Both the position numbers and the translations under genes were made by a program. Positions 1 through 6,581 of a stretch of 8,114 nt of DNA are shown here, piece by piece. Position 1 is the stretch's first letter. Every line of letters begins with the position of its first letter. The stretch comes from Verrucomicrobia bacterium UBA3214 (lineage in GTDB: Bacteria; Verrucomicrobiota; Kiritimatiellia; RFP12; UBA1067). The notes below the pieces were generated by a model. It was not told the DNA's origin and made no database searches. It worked only from the letters and a program-made list of their open reading frames with translations. The DNA is taken from assembly GCA_002363575.1 (NCBI GenBank), contig DEWI01000125.1, positions 1 to 8,114 of the forward strand. Direction: 5' to 3'.

Positions 1-104
1 GGGGCGGGGGCGGCAGGCGCGGGCGTCTGCGTCCCGGAAGGCGCCGCCGCCAGCGAGATTTCGAGAGCGGCGAACGCCGCGAAGATCGAGAGAATCTTTT
101 TCAT
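1..104 (-). CDS. Exported Ala/Pro-rich protein, N-terminal fragment
   Basis: Only the first 34 codons are present; the frame stays open to the window edge. The ATG at 104-102 is followed by a textbook signal peptide: basic start MKK, a hydrophobic stretch (ILSIFAAFAAL) and small residues around SLAAA that could form a signal peptidase I site near residue 20. The mature start is rich in Ala, Pro and Thr (PSGTQTPAPAAPA), which looks like a linker rather than a folded domain. The start lies only 10 bases after the tandem TGA TGA stops of the preceding gene, so it is almost certainly co-transcribed and possibly translationally coupled. The Shine-Dalgarno match is weak (GAG-type purines inside the end of the previous gene). 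Function cannot be assigned. Being exported and sitting directly behind two exported thioredoxin-fold proteins, it may be another member of the same set, but that is inference. Confidence 0.8.
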   Translation of the reverse strand, partial: MKKILSIFAAFAALEISLAAAPSGTQTPAPAAPA

Positions 105-114
105 GGTTTGCTCA

Positions 115-3100
115 TCACTCTTCGATGCCGATGGCCACGGGGAAGCCGCGCTTTGCGCTCTTGCCGCCAAGCTTGTCGCCGCTATACACAAGCGCGCCGA
201 CGGCGAACGGCATGGATTCGACGATCGCGAACTGGTCGCCGGGCACCGGGACGTCGCAAGCGCAATCGTACCAGCCGGGTATGACTACACCGGAGAATTT
301 CGCCGTCACCGTCTTGCCGCTGAAGGGCACGCGCACGGAGCCGGAGAATACGCCGGTCGCCCGCTTGTAGGCGATGCGCTGTTTATTCGCCGCGTAGCCG
401 TCGAGCGTCATCTTGGAAGCTTCGAGCTTCACCGTCGCGGGATAGAGTTCATCGGCAAGCGCGCCGTACGCCGTCGAGCCGGAGAATGCGTAGGTCGTGA
501 AGTAGAGCTTGAGCGAAGACGGCAGCGTCGCTTCCGCCGCAAGATCGAGGAGCGAAGCGGAGGCGTCGTGCCAGCTGCCCATCACCGCGCACGCATGCGA
601 AATCCCGTTGGCTTCCCACACGGCTTCCGTGCCGGCGACGGCGACGACGGCGCGCCGCGATGTCGAAGAACTGGCGGAGCGCTTAACGCGCATCGCCGCC
701 GCGAATGTATAGCGCGTCTTCGCCGCGAACGCCGTCAAGACGCCGTTGCCGTCTGCATCGGCGACGATATAGCCATTGCCGGAGACGCGCTGGCCGTTCG
801 CGAGCATGCCGGTCCACTTCGCCTTTGCCGCGCCGTCGATCGTCACGGTGAGATAGCTGGCGCCGGCGTGGTCGGTGGCGCCGTCTTCATATTCGGGGAA
901 AGCGACGGTGTATGCGCCGGCGTAATAACCTCCGAGATCGCCGCCGTTGGCGACGAGCGCGCCGGTCTCGAGCGCCGCTGCGTATGCGGGATCGGTCACG
1001 CGCGCTTCGAGAGCGCCATCCGCGCCAATCGCGAGTTCGAGGACGGCGCCGTTCTTCGCCGCGAGCGTAGTGGAAGCGAGGCCGTCATCCATCGCGTCCC
1101 ACTTGCCGCTGAAGGAGGTGTTCTTGATATTCTCCTTCGTGACGTACTTCGCGGTGATGCGGTTGGTCGCCTTGAGCGAGAGCGTGAGCGCGCCTTCGAG
1201 AGTCTTGGCGCCGCTCTCCGCGTCCGTCGCAAACAGCGGAAGCGTCATGACCTGCGTGCGCGACAGATACCTATTGACATCGGCGGGATTTGCGACGGTT
1301 ATCGAGAGCGCGACCTCCGGGCCGAGGCCGCCGCCTTTCGTCACGTCCTCGAAGGCCACAACGACGTCGTACACGCCGGGCTTCTTCGCCGTGCCCGTGA
1401 AAGCGACGGCGCCGGTATCGGAATCATAGACAAGCTTGACGCCGGAAGGCAGCCGCCCTTCCAGAACCTTGACGAGCACCCTGTCGCCGGCCGCGACGTT
1501 GTAGAGCGGCGCGGAGAGCGCGGAGCCGGAATTGAAGCCCGTGTAGAGCGCGACGTCGTACTCCTGCTCCGCCGTCGCCGGCCTGTCGGTATTGTAGATT
1601 TCGATATTCATCGCGGAGGGCGAGCCGATCGCGGCGACTTGCGCATCGGCTAGGCAAAGCGAGAAGGAGACGCTTTCGCCTTCAGCGGCGGTCGCGAGCG
1701 CGAACGAGATTTCCTTGTCGCTTGCATCGCCCTCTTCCCACGTCACCACGGTATCCGTCCAGGTGAAATGCGTGCCGTTAACGGCGGTGCCGCCCGCTCC
1801 GAGGAACACGCGCACGGACGCATCGCCGGAGACGCCGTCGGTGCGCTTGAGAGTCGCCTTGCCGACGCCGGCTCCAGAGATGTAGCGCGCGCTCGTCTTC
1901 GCGAATGCCACGACGCCAGGATGCAGCGTGATCGCCGACGAGACGGTGAAAGAAAACTCGCCGGACGCGCCGACTTCGGCGCCGTCGGAGAATGCCGTCG
2001 CCGTCAGATAAACGCCGTCTGTCTCCCCTTTGCCGAAATTGTAGCCCACGGTGCCCGTGCCGCTCGCGAGAGTGGCGGCGACGCCATCGGCGACGCGAAC
2101 GATCTTCAGCGCGACCGGCCTGTTTTCAGGAGCGCCGGAGACGGTGAAATCCACGGTGCCGACCGGGACTCCGGAAACGGCGAATACCTTCGTCGCCGCA
2201 TTGATCTGCACGGTGGCGGAGACGCCGGCGCCGCCGGCGGCGATGGAAAGCTGCGTCGTTTCCGGGTAGGAATCGCGCTCGCCTTCGGTTCCCTGGAGAG
2301 CGAGGAGGGCGTTCAGGCGCGCAATATTTTCCTGCGGTTCGTAGTAGCGAACGCCCTTGCCGTATTTGTTCGCGCGGTCGCGCCACATGTTGGCGCGCGC
2401 GACGACATTGTCATTGTCGCCGATCAAGAGGAATGTCGGGTTGCCGATGCGCGGCGCGGTAGAGCCGGGAGCCAGCCATTTCTGCGTATATTGCGTGACA
2501 AGCGCGATTCCTGAAGCCGCGACATCCGCCGGAATCCCCTTGCGCGACAAATAGCCGGCGCCGCTGGCGACGGGGCGGCCCGCGATCGACGTAGCGCCCT
2601 CCTCGTAGGAGAGAAGGCGCGCCTGGTTCGTGCCGGCCGCCGTGCCTGGCGACGACGCCTTGCCCTGGTCGAAAAGCACGGGAATTACGTGGTTCTCCTT
2701 CGCCCACGCCTTGAATTCGTCAGTGACGAGGAAAGTCTCCTCGATGCCGTTGCAGTACGGGCACCAATAGACTCCGGAGAAATTCGCAAGGATATACGCG
2801 GAGCCGCCGTTCGCGCGCTCTGCGGCGACTTTCTGCTTTGCGGCGGCGTAGTCCAGCGTCCAATCGCCCCAATCGAGCGCGTTCGCGGTCTTTTCGCCCG
2901 GCGCATAGGGATTGCGCACGCCGTTCGCCTGCGGCTCGACAACGTAAATCGCGCTGGAGGCGTGCACATCGCCATTGGAATCAAGAAGCTGCAAGGCGAT
3001 TGTGGCGCCGGTGCCAAGCCCTTCGGGAAGCGCGACTTCGACGCTCTTGGAGGCTTCGCCGGCCGCCCACGACACGGCCGTGGAGACGCCGGCGGCGACG

Positions 3101-3756
3101 AGCGTGTTGGCGCCTTCGCGCTCCGTCGAAGTCCTGTAGAGCGGCACGGCGACGGTGCGGCCCGCCGCGTACCCTGCCTCGACTTCGAGGCGGGCGTTCT
3201 CGTTCGTCCCGGCCACGACGAACTCGCCGCCGTCGTATATGTACGCCGAGACTACGAGATTGAGCGAACCGATAAACTGCTGCGCCAGCGTGCCCGTCGT
3301 CACCGGCATCATGCCGTCGCGGCCTACGAAGCGCTTGTAGCGCGCGCTATCGACGGCGGGCTTGACGCCATCCTGGTTCCAGTATATGCCGATGAACGGC
3401 ACGGCGGAAGTGCTCTTGGGCTTGGCGAAGGAAAGCGCGTTCGCCGACGAAGACGTGTATATCATCACCGGCTTGTAGAGATTCTGCCAGGCGAGGAATT
3501 CGTCGGTGAGGCAGGCGCGCTGCAGCAATTCGCAGTTCCCGCACGACACGCCGCCGTAGAACACCAGGAGCGGCACGTGGTATGTATCGGCGTAGTCGCG
3601 CCCGGCGTCGTAATTGGAATTCCAGACGCCCGGCACGATCGCGCCGTCCGAGACGGTCAGAAGGTTTTCATGGAGCTGGAATCCCGCCGCGTTCGCGAGC
3701 GTGACGCCGCAGACCGCGGCGATGGCGCAGAGCGCCTTCTTGATCATCGTTTTCAT
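115..3756 (-). CDS. Exported protein with two thioredoxin-like domains, Calx-beta and Ig-like modules
   Basis: The 1213-residue product starts with a signal peptide (MKTMIKKALCAIAAVCGVTLANA, ANA|A cleavage near residue 23). Domains in order: thioredoxin-like domain 1, about 40-175, with CGNC at C72/C75 and a candidate cis-proline at P120 (SAVPFIGIY); a Calx-beta-like stretch, about 179-285 (VSWAAGEASKSVEVALP); thioredoxin-like domain 2, about 295-490, with CPYC at C332/C335 and candidate cis-proline P440 (IGNPTFLLIG); an unassigned beta region to about 605; a good Calx-beta match, about 605-722 (GTAVNGTHF, then WEEGDASDKEI); a He_PIG-like Ig domain, about 740-822 (LPSGVKL...TGAVAFTGTAKKPGVYDVVV); and a Gly/Tyr/Trp-rich C-terminal module, about 940-1213, containing GYYAGAY, KWTGML and GVFSGSV. 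Both CxxC pairs are intact, so thiol-disulfide activity outside the cytoplasm is plausible but unproven; adhesion or a structural surface role is the alternative. I chose ATG 3756 because the signal peptide begins there behind a purine-rich AAAGAAAG; TTG 3783 (nine more residues) and ATG 3747 are alternatives. It follows a related gene by 73 bases and ends in tandem TGA stops. Confidence 0.92.
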   Translation of the reverse strand: MKTMIKKALCAIAAVCGVTLANAAGFQLHENLLTVSDGAIVPGVWNSNYDAGRDYADTYHVPLLVFYGGVSCGNCELLQRACLTDEFLAWQNLYKPVMIYTSSSANALSFAKPKSTSAVPFIGIYWNQDGVKPAVDSARYKRFVGRDGMMPVTTGTLAQQFIGSLNLVVSAYIYDGGEFVVAGTNENARLEVEAGYAAGRTVAVPLYRTSTEREGANTLVAAGVSTAVSWAAGEASKSVEVALPEGLGTGATIALQLLDSNGDVHASSAIYVVEPQANGVRNPYAPGEKTANALDWGDWTLDYAAAKQKVAAERANGGSAYILANFSGVYWCPYCNGIEETFLVTDEFKAWAKENHVIPVLFDQGKASSPGTAAGTNQARLLSYEEGATSIAGRPVASGAGYLSRKGIPADVAASGIALVTQYTQKWLAPGSTAPRIGNPTFLLIGDNDNVVARANMWRDRANKYGKGVRYYEPQENIARLNALLALQGTEGERDSYPETTQLSIAAGGAGVSATVQINAATKVFAVSGVPVGTVDFTVSGAPENRPVALKIVRVADGVAATLASGTGTVGYNFGKGETDGVYLTATAFSDGAEVGASGEFSFTVSSAITLHPGVVAFAKTSARYISGAGVGKATLKRTDGVSGDASVRVFLGAGGTAVNGTHFTWTDTVVTWEEGDASDKEISFALATAAEGESVSFSLCLADAQVAAIGSPSAMNIEIYNTDRPATAEQEYDVALYTGFNSGSALSAPLYNVAAGDRVLVKVLEGRLPSGVKLVYDSDTGAVAFTGTAKKPGVYDVVVAFEDVTKGGGLGPEVALSITVANPADVNRYLSRTQVMTLPLFATDAESGAKTLEGALTLSLKATNRITAKYVTKENIKNTSFSGKWDAMDDGLASTTLAAKNGAVLELAIGADGALEARVTDPAYAAALETGALVANGGDLGGYYAGAYTVAFPEYEDGATDHAGASYLTVTIDGAAKAKWTGMLANGQRVSGNGYIVADADGNGVLTAFAAKTRYTFAAAMRVKRSASSSTSRRAVVAVAGTEAVWEANGISHACAVMGSWHDASASLLDLAAEATLPSSLKLYFTTYAFSGSTAYGALADELYPATVKLEASKMTLDGYAANKQRIAYKRATGVFSGSVRVPFSGKTVTAKFSGVVIPGWYDCACDVPVPGDQFAIVESMPFAVGALVYSGDKLGGKSAKRGFPVAIGIEE

Positions 3757-3779
3757 CGTTTTCTTTCTTTGTCTGTTGT

Positions 3780-3794
3780 TCAAATCGGTGCCAT
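3780..3794 (-). promoter_or_regulatory. Possible leader mini-ORF (MAPI) before the two-thioredoxin gene
   Basis: Reading the minus strand, ATG GCA CCG ATT TGA is preceded by AGGAG (3801-3805) with an ideal 6-base gap, a better initiation site than any in front of the large downstream ORF. The stop TGA overlaps the candidate TTG start at 3783 in a TTGA arrangement and lies 23 bases before the preferred ATG at 3756. It could be a re-initiation leader that delivers ribosomes to the next gene. It could also be chance, or the Shine-Dalgarno may serve the TTG start with a long gap. The mini-ORF is seen; the regulatory role is inferred. Confidence 0.25.
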
Positions 3795-3810
3795 CTCCAG
3801 CTCCTGTGCG

Positions 3811-3826
3811 GCGCGGCGCGCCGCGC
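3811..3826. repeat. 16-bp perfect GC-only palindrome just after a stop codon
   Basis: GCGCGGCGCGCCGCGC is its own reverse complement and begins only a few bases after the TAG (3832-3830) of the 898-residue protein. As RNA it can fold as a 6-bp stem with a CGCG loop. No T tract follows on the minus strand (the next bases are CGCACAGGAG), so it is not an intrinsic terminator. It could stabilise the 3' end of the upstream cistron, act as a processing barrier, or simply reflect GC-rich composition. Confidence 0.5.
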
Positions 3827-3829
3827 GCG

Positions 3830-6526
3830 CTACTTCACCGTCACGGGGAACGCCCCGCCGCCGGTCGCATAGCCGGTGCCGGCACCCTCGAGCGTGCCGT
3901 CCGCTCCGGTGTAGAACACGCCGTAGAACTTCTTCTTCGCCCCGGACGTGAAGGAACCCTTGAAAACGCCTGTCTTGGATGCGCCGGAAATCTTCGCGCG
4001 CATATCGTTGGCGGCCGCGCGGATGCGCGTGGAAGTCGCGACTTCGATGCCGAACGAAGCGCCGTCCGCGGACACCGTCTTGCCGGCGAGCGAAGCGAAC
4101 GAAGGAGCGTTCCACTTGCCGCCCGCCGCGACGCCGTAGTACGCGCCGGCGTAATTGTAGCCGCCGGCGACGGTGCCGTCGGAGTAGAGCGCCACGCCGC
4201 CAGACACGACGACTCTCGAGACCCTCTTGCCGCCGTAGGAGAACGCCACCGTGCCGCTGAAACCGTCCTTGGCGTATTCAGGGAGACAATTCGCCACCGT
4301 GGCGGAATCGAGCAGCAAAGTCGCGCCCGATGCGGAAAGCTTGCCCTTACCGTTGATATTGCCTTTCATCGTGAGCTTGCCGCGGTTGGTCATCTTGAAA
4401 TACGCGCATGCGGCGATGTCGCCGCCGGCCGGCGCGAGCACTGCCGTCCACGCGCCCGGGAAAGGCGCGGGGGGATTGGCGACTTTCGCGCCGTACAGCG
4501 TGGCGCCGTTGCGCCCGCCCGTCAGGATGCCGCCGGAAACCGGCGCGAGATTGACGGCCGAAGAATAAAGGAACATCTGGCCGTTTTCGTCGAAGCTCAC
4601 CGTGCCCTTGACGCGCGTCTTGGAGATTCCTTCGAGAATCGTGCCGCTCCATTTGCCGGTCGTCGCGATCTTCCAGCTGAGCGAGCCGGTCATCGCGCCG
4701 GCGGCGTCGAAGAACACGCCGTAATAGTTGCCCTTGATGGACGCGGGGAGTTTGGCGGCGCTGAGCTTGATGCTCTGCGTGGTCTCGCCCCACTCGTTGG
4801 CAGCGGTGACGACGACGTTGTACGTGCCGGCGCGCTTGGGCGTGCCGGTGATGATGCCGGTGGACTTGTCCATCTTCATGCCGACCGGCAGCCCCTTCGC
4901 ACTGTATGTGATCGTCGAAGACGACGCCACGGCGGAGAAATCGAGCTGCGTGCCGGCCTTGAGATAGACCGTCACGGCCGAGGGAGTGTCGTCGGCGAAC
5001 TTCGGCTTCGAGGAAATCGAGAACGCCGCGCTCGCGGTGCCGACGGCAGTGCCGTAGTCTGCCGTGTGATCCGTGACGCGCACGCCCCACTGGCAATCGC
5101 CCATCGGCTCGACTACGGAGATGAAGCCGGCATCGACGGCGTTAAGCGTCTTAGCCGCGCCGGTGTAGAGCGGCGTGGACGAGAAAAGCGATGCACCGGC
5201 GACGGCGCCGAAAACTTCATAGACCGCGCGCTCGTCCGTGCTGGCGCTGGACCAGACGAAATCGGCGAGCGTCTTGTCGGCCTGGAGGCCGGCGAACGGG
5301 ATTTCCGCGCCGTCGGCTGGCTTTTCCAGCGTCACCGCGAGCGGGACGAATTCGAATTTCGCGAAGCCGATGGTCTCTTCGCCGGCCGTGCCGGCGGTGC
5401 CGTTCACGTTGAACGTGATGGCGTCGCCGGGAGCAACGCCGATCGTCGTGGCGTCAGCCGCGCCGATCTCCGCTTCCCAGGAGTCGCTGTTGGCGATTAT
5501 GCTGCCGCCGGCGCCCTGCACGACGAGGAAGCCGCCGACGGTAGCAGTGAATGCGAGCTTGGCGCCGGCGCCATCTTGCACGATCGTCTCCAGCACGCGG
5601 CCGTCGGCTTTCGCGGGAGAGAACCAGACCGCGTCGCCGCCCGCAAGACCCGCGAGACCGGCCGAAGAAGCCTTGAATTCGTCAAGCGTCTTCCCGACGC
5701 GCGAATCCTTGAAAGAGAGCGCGATGGATTCGACAGGGCAGGAGACCGTGGAGCCGTCGAAACCGCTCGCGGCGATCTTCACGGTGATGTCGTCGCTGAC
5801 GATGCGCTTGTCGGCGACCGTGCGCTTTACCGTGAACGTCTGCGTGCCGTCGCTCGCGCCCCAGGAGAGCGTGGAAGGCTCGGCGACGTATTCGGAGGCT
5901 TTAGCGCCTTCAAGCGTGATCGCGACGGCGCCGGAGACGCCGGAAGCGCCGCTGCGCTCCACCGCGCCTGTCCAAGCCTCGCCCGCGACGAGATTAACGG
6001 CGCTCTGCGCGGAGAATGTCAATACGGTATCCTGCACGCAAAGCGGCTTGAGGGCGTTCTCGACATCCTGCCAGAAGGCGGAACGCTCCGCATAGCCGCT
6101 CATCCACTCGGCAGCGATCGCGCCAGTCGAAGGATTCAAGATGCGCACTAGCGGCAGCGCTCCGGACGCCGTCGTGCCGGCATAGCGGTAGTAAAGCGTC
6201 AGGAAGTAGTCGGAGTATGACATGTCTCCGCCGTTGTTGATCATCACCAAGTAGAACTTGTAGGTGTTGACCATGCGGGTGAACTCCGGATTGTTGAGGG
6301 TGTTGCCGACGAAGGCCCAGCAATGGCTGCACCCTACGCCCTGCGGAGTGTCGTTTATAAGCGTCAGGAAAATCGGGTATCCGGTGGTCTTGGCGGCCGC
6401 CAGGACGCCATCGAGATTGCTTGTCCACTGGTTTGGCTCCGTGCCGTTGCCGACCGACGGAAGCGTGACGGCGCGTGCGCCGAGCGACAGCGCTGCGGCC
6501 ATCGCGAGCATGATGAGTTTTTTCAT
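3830..6526 (-). CDS. Exported thioredoxin-like/Ig-like multidomain protein
   Basis: The 898-residue product opens with a signal peptide (MKKLIMLAMAAALSLGARA, ARA|V cleavage after residue 19). A thioredoxin-like domain follows at about 30-163: aromatic lead-in QWTSNLDGVLAAAK, a beta strand (YPIFLTLIND), CSHC at C66/C69, a helix ending in NNPEFTRMV, and a candidate cis-proline at P125 (GALPLVRIL). Next come a Calx-beta-like stretch (about 164-270, with TLSWGASDGTQTFTVKRT), an unassigned beta-rich region (about 275-395), an Fn3-like segment (about 400-500, ending QWGVRVTD), a He_PIG-type Ig domain (about 506-590, GLPVGMKMDKSTGIITGTP) and a Gly/Tyr/Lys-rich C-terminal module (about 595-898, with GNYYGVF, KWSGTI, GVFKGSF and a terminal FPVTVK). 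The start at 6526 is fixed by AGGAG nine bases upstream and the signal peptide; longer in-frame starts run into the previous gene. It sits 55 bases after the PPIase gene with no terminator. The role is probably cell-surface or periplasmic thiol-disulfide chemistry; substrate unknown, and a purely structural role is possible. Confidence 0.92.
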   Translation of the reverse strand: MKKLIMLAMAAALSLGARAVTLPSVGNGTEPNQWTSNLDGVLAAAKTTGYPIFLTLINDTPQGVGCSHCWAFVGNTLNNPEFTRMVNTYKFYLVMINNGGDMSYSDYFLTLYYRYAGTTASGALPLVRILNPSTGAIAAEWMSGYAERSAFWQDVENALKPLCVQDTVLTFSAQSAVNLVAGEAWTGAVERSGASGVSGAVAITLEGAKASEYVAEPSTLSWGASDGTQTFTVKRTVADKRIVSDDITVKIAASGFDGSTVSCPVESIALSFKDSRVGKTLDEFKASSAGLAGLAGGDAVWFSPAKADGRVLETIVQDGAGAKLAFTATVGGFLVVQGAGGSIIANSDSWEAEIGAADATTIGVAPGDAITFNVNGTAGTAGEETIGFAKFEFVPLAVTLEKPADGAEIPFAGLQADKTLADFVWSSASTDERAVYEVFGAVAGASLFSSTPLYTGAAKTLNAVDAGFISVVEPMGDCQWGVRVTDHTADYGTAVGTASAAFSISSKPKFADDTPSAVTVYLKAGTQLDFSAVASSSTITYSAKGLPVGMKMDKSTGIITGTPKRAGTYNVVVTAANEWGETTQSIKLSAAKLPASIKGNYYGVFFDAAGAMTGSLSWKIATTGKWSGTILEGISKTRVKGTVSFDENGQMFLYSSAVNLAPVSGGILTGGRNGATLYGAKVANPPAPFPGAWTAVLAPAGGDIAACAYFKMTNRGKLTMKGNINGKGKLSASGATLLLDSATVANCLPEYAKDGFSGTVAFSYGGKRVSRVVVSGGVALYSDGTVAGGYNYAGAYYGVAAGGKWNAPSFASLAGKTVSADGASFGIEVATSTRIRAAANDMRAKISGASKTGVFKGSFTSGAKKKFYGVFYTGADGTLEGAGTGYATGGGAFPVTVK

Positions 6527-6535
6527 ATGTTTTTT

Positions 6536-6540
6536 CTCCT
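6536..6540 (-). promoter_or_regulatory. Shine-Dalgarno site fixing the 898-residue protein start
   Basis: The minus strand reads AAAGGAGAAAAAACAT before ATG 6526, so AGGAG lies nine bases from the start. This supports 6526 over the in-frame ATG at 6697, which would add 57 Arg-rich residues overlapping the end of the PPIase gene and bury the signal peptide. Confidence 0.8.
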
Positions 6541-6581
6541 TTCTGAAATTTCTGTTTGCAGTGCCTTTTGCCTTCCGCGCG

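Noticed and set aside
103..1653. 516-codon open frame on the plus strand, antisense to the two-thioredoxin gene
   Set aside because: The product is Arg/His/Gly/Ala/Glu-rich with no recognisable domain or signal. The opposite frame has a signal peptide, CxxC motifs and clear domains, so this is a shadow of GC-rich codon use.
1768..2514. 248-codon plus-strand frame
   Set aside because: Antisense to the Calx-beta and linker region of the larger protein; Arg/Gly/Ala-rich without motifs.
3811..3826. GC palindrome as an intrinsic terminator between the two large genes
   Set aside because: No T tract follows on the minus strand, and the next gene starts 55 bases further on without an evident promoter.
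4347..5096. 249-codon minus-strand frame inside the 898-residue gene
   Set aside because: Strongly Arg/His/Gly-rich out-of-frame reading; the in-frame product carries the He_PIG-like domain and C-terminal module over the same bases.
3614..6151. 845-codon open frame on the plus strand, antisense to the 898-residue gene and crossing the gene junction
   Set aside because: Long, but very Arg/Ala/Gly/Glu-rich and lacking folds or motifs. It spans the end of one real gene and most of another, as expected for an antisense frame lacking stops by composition.
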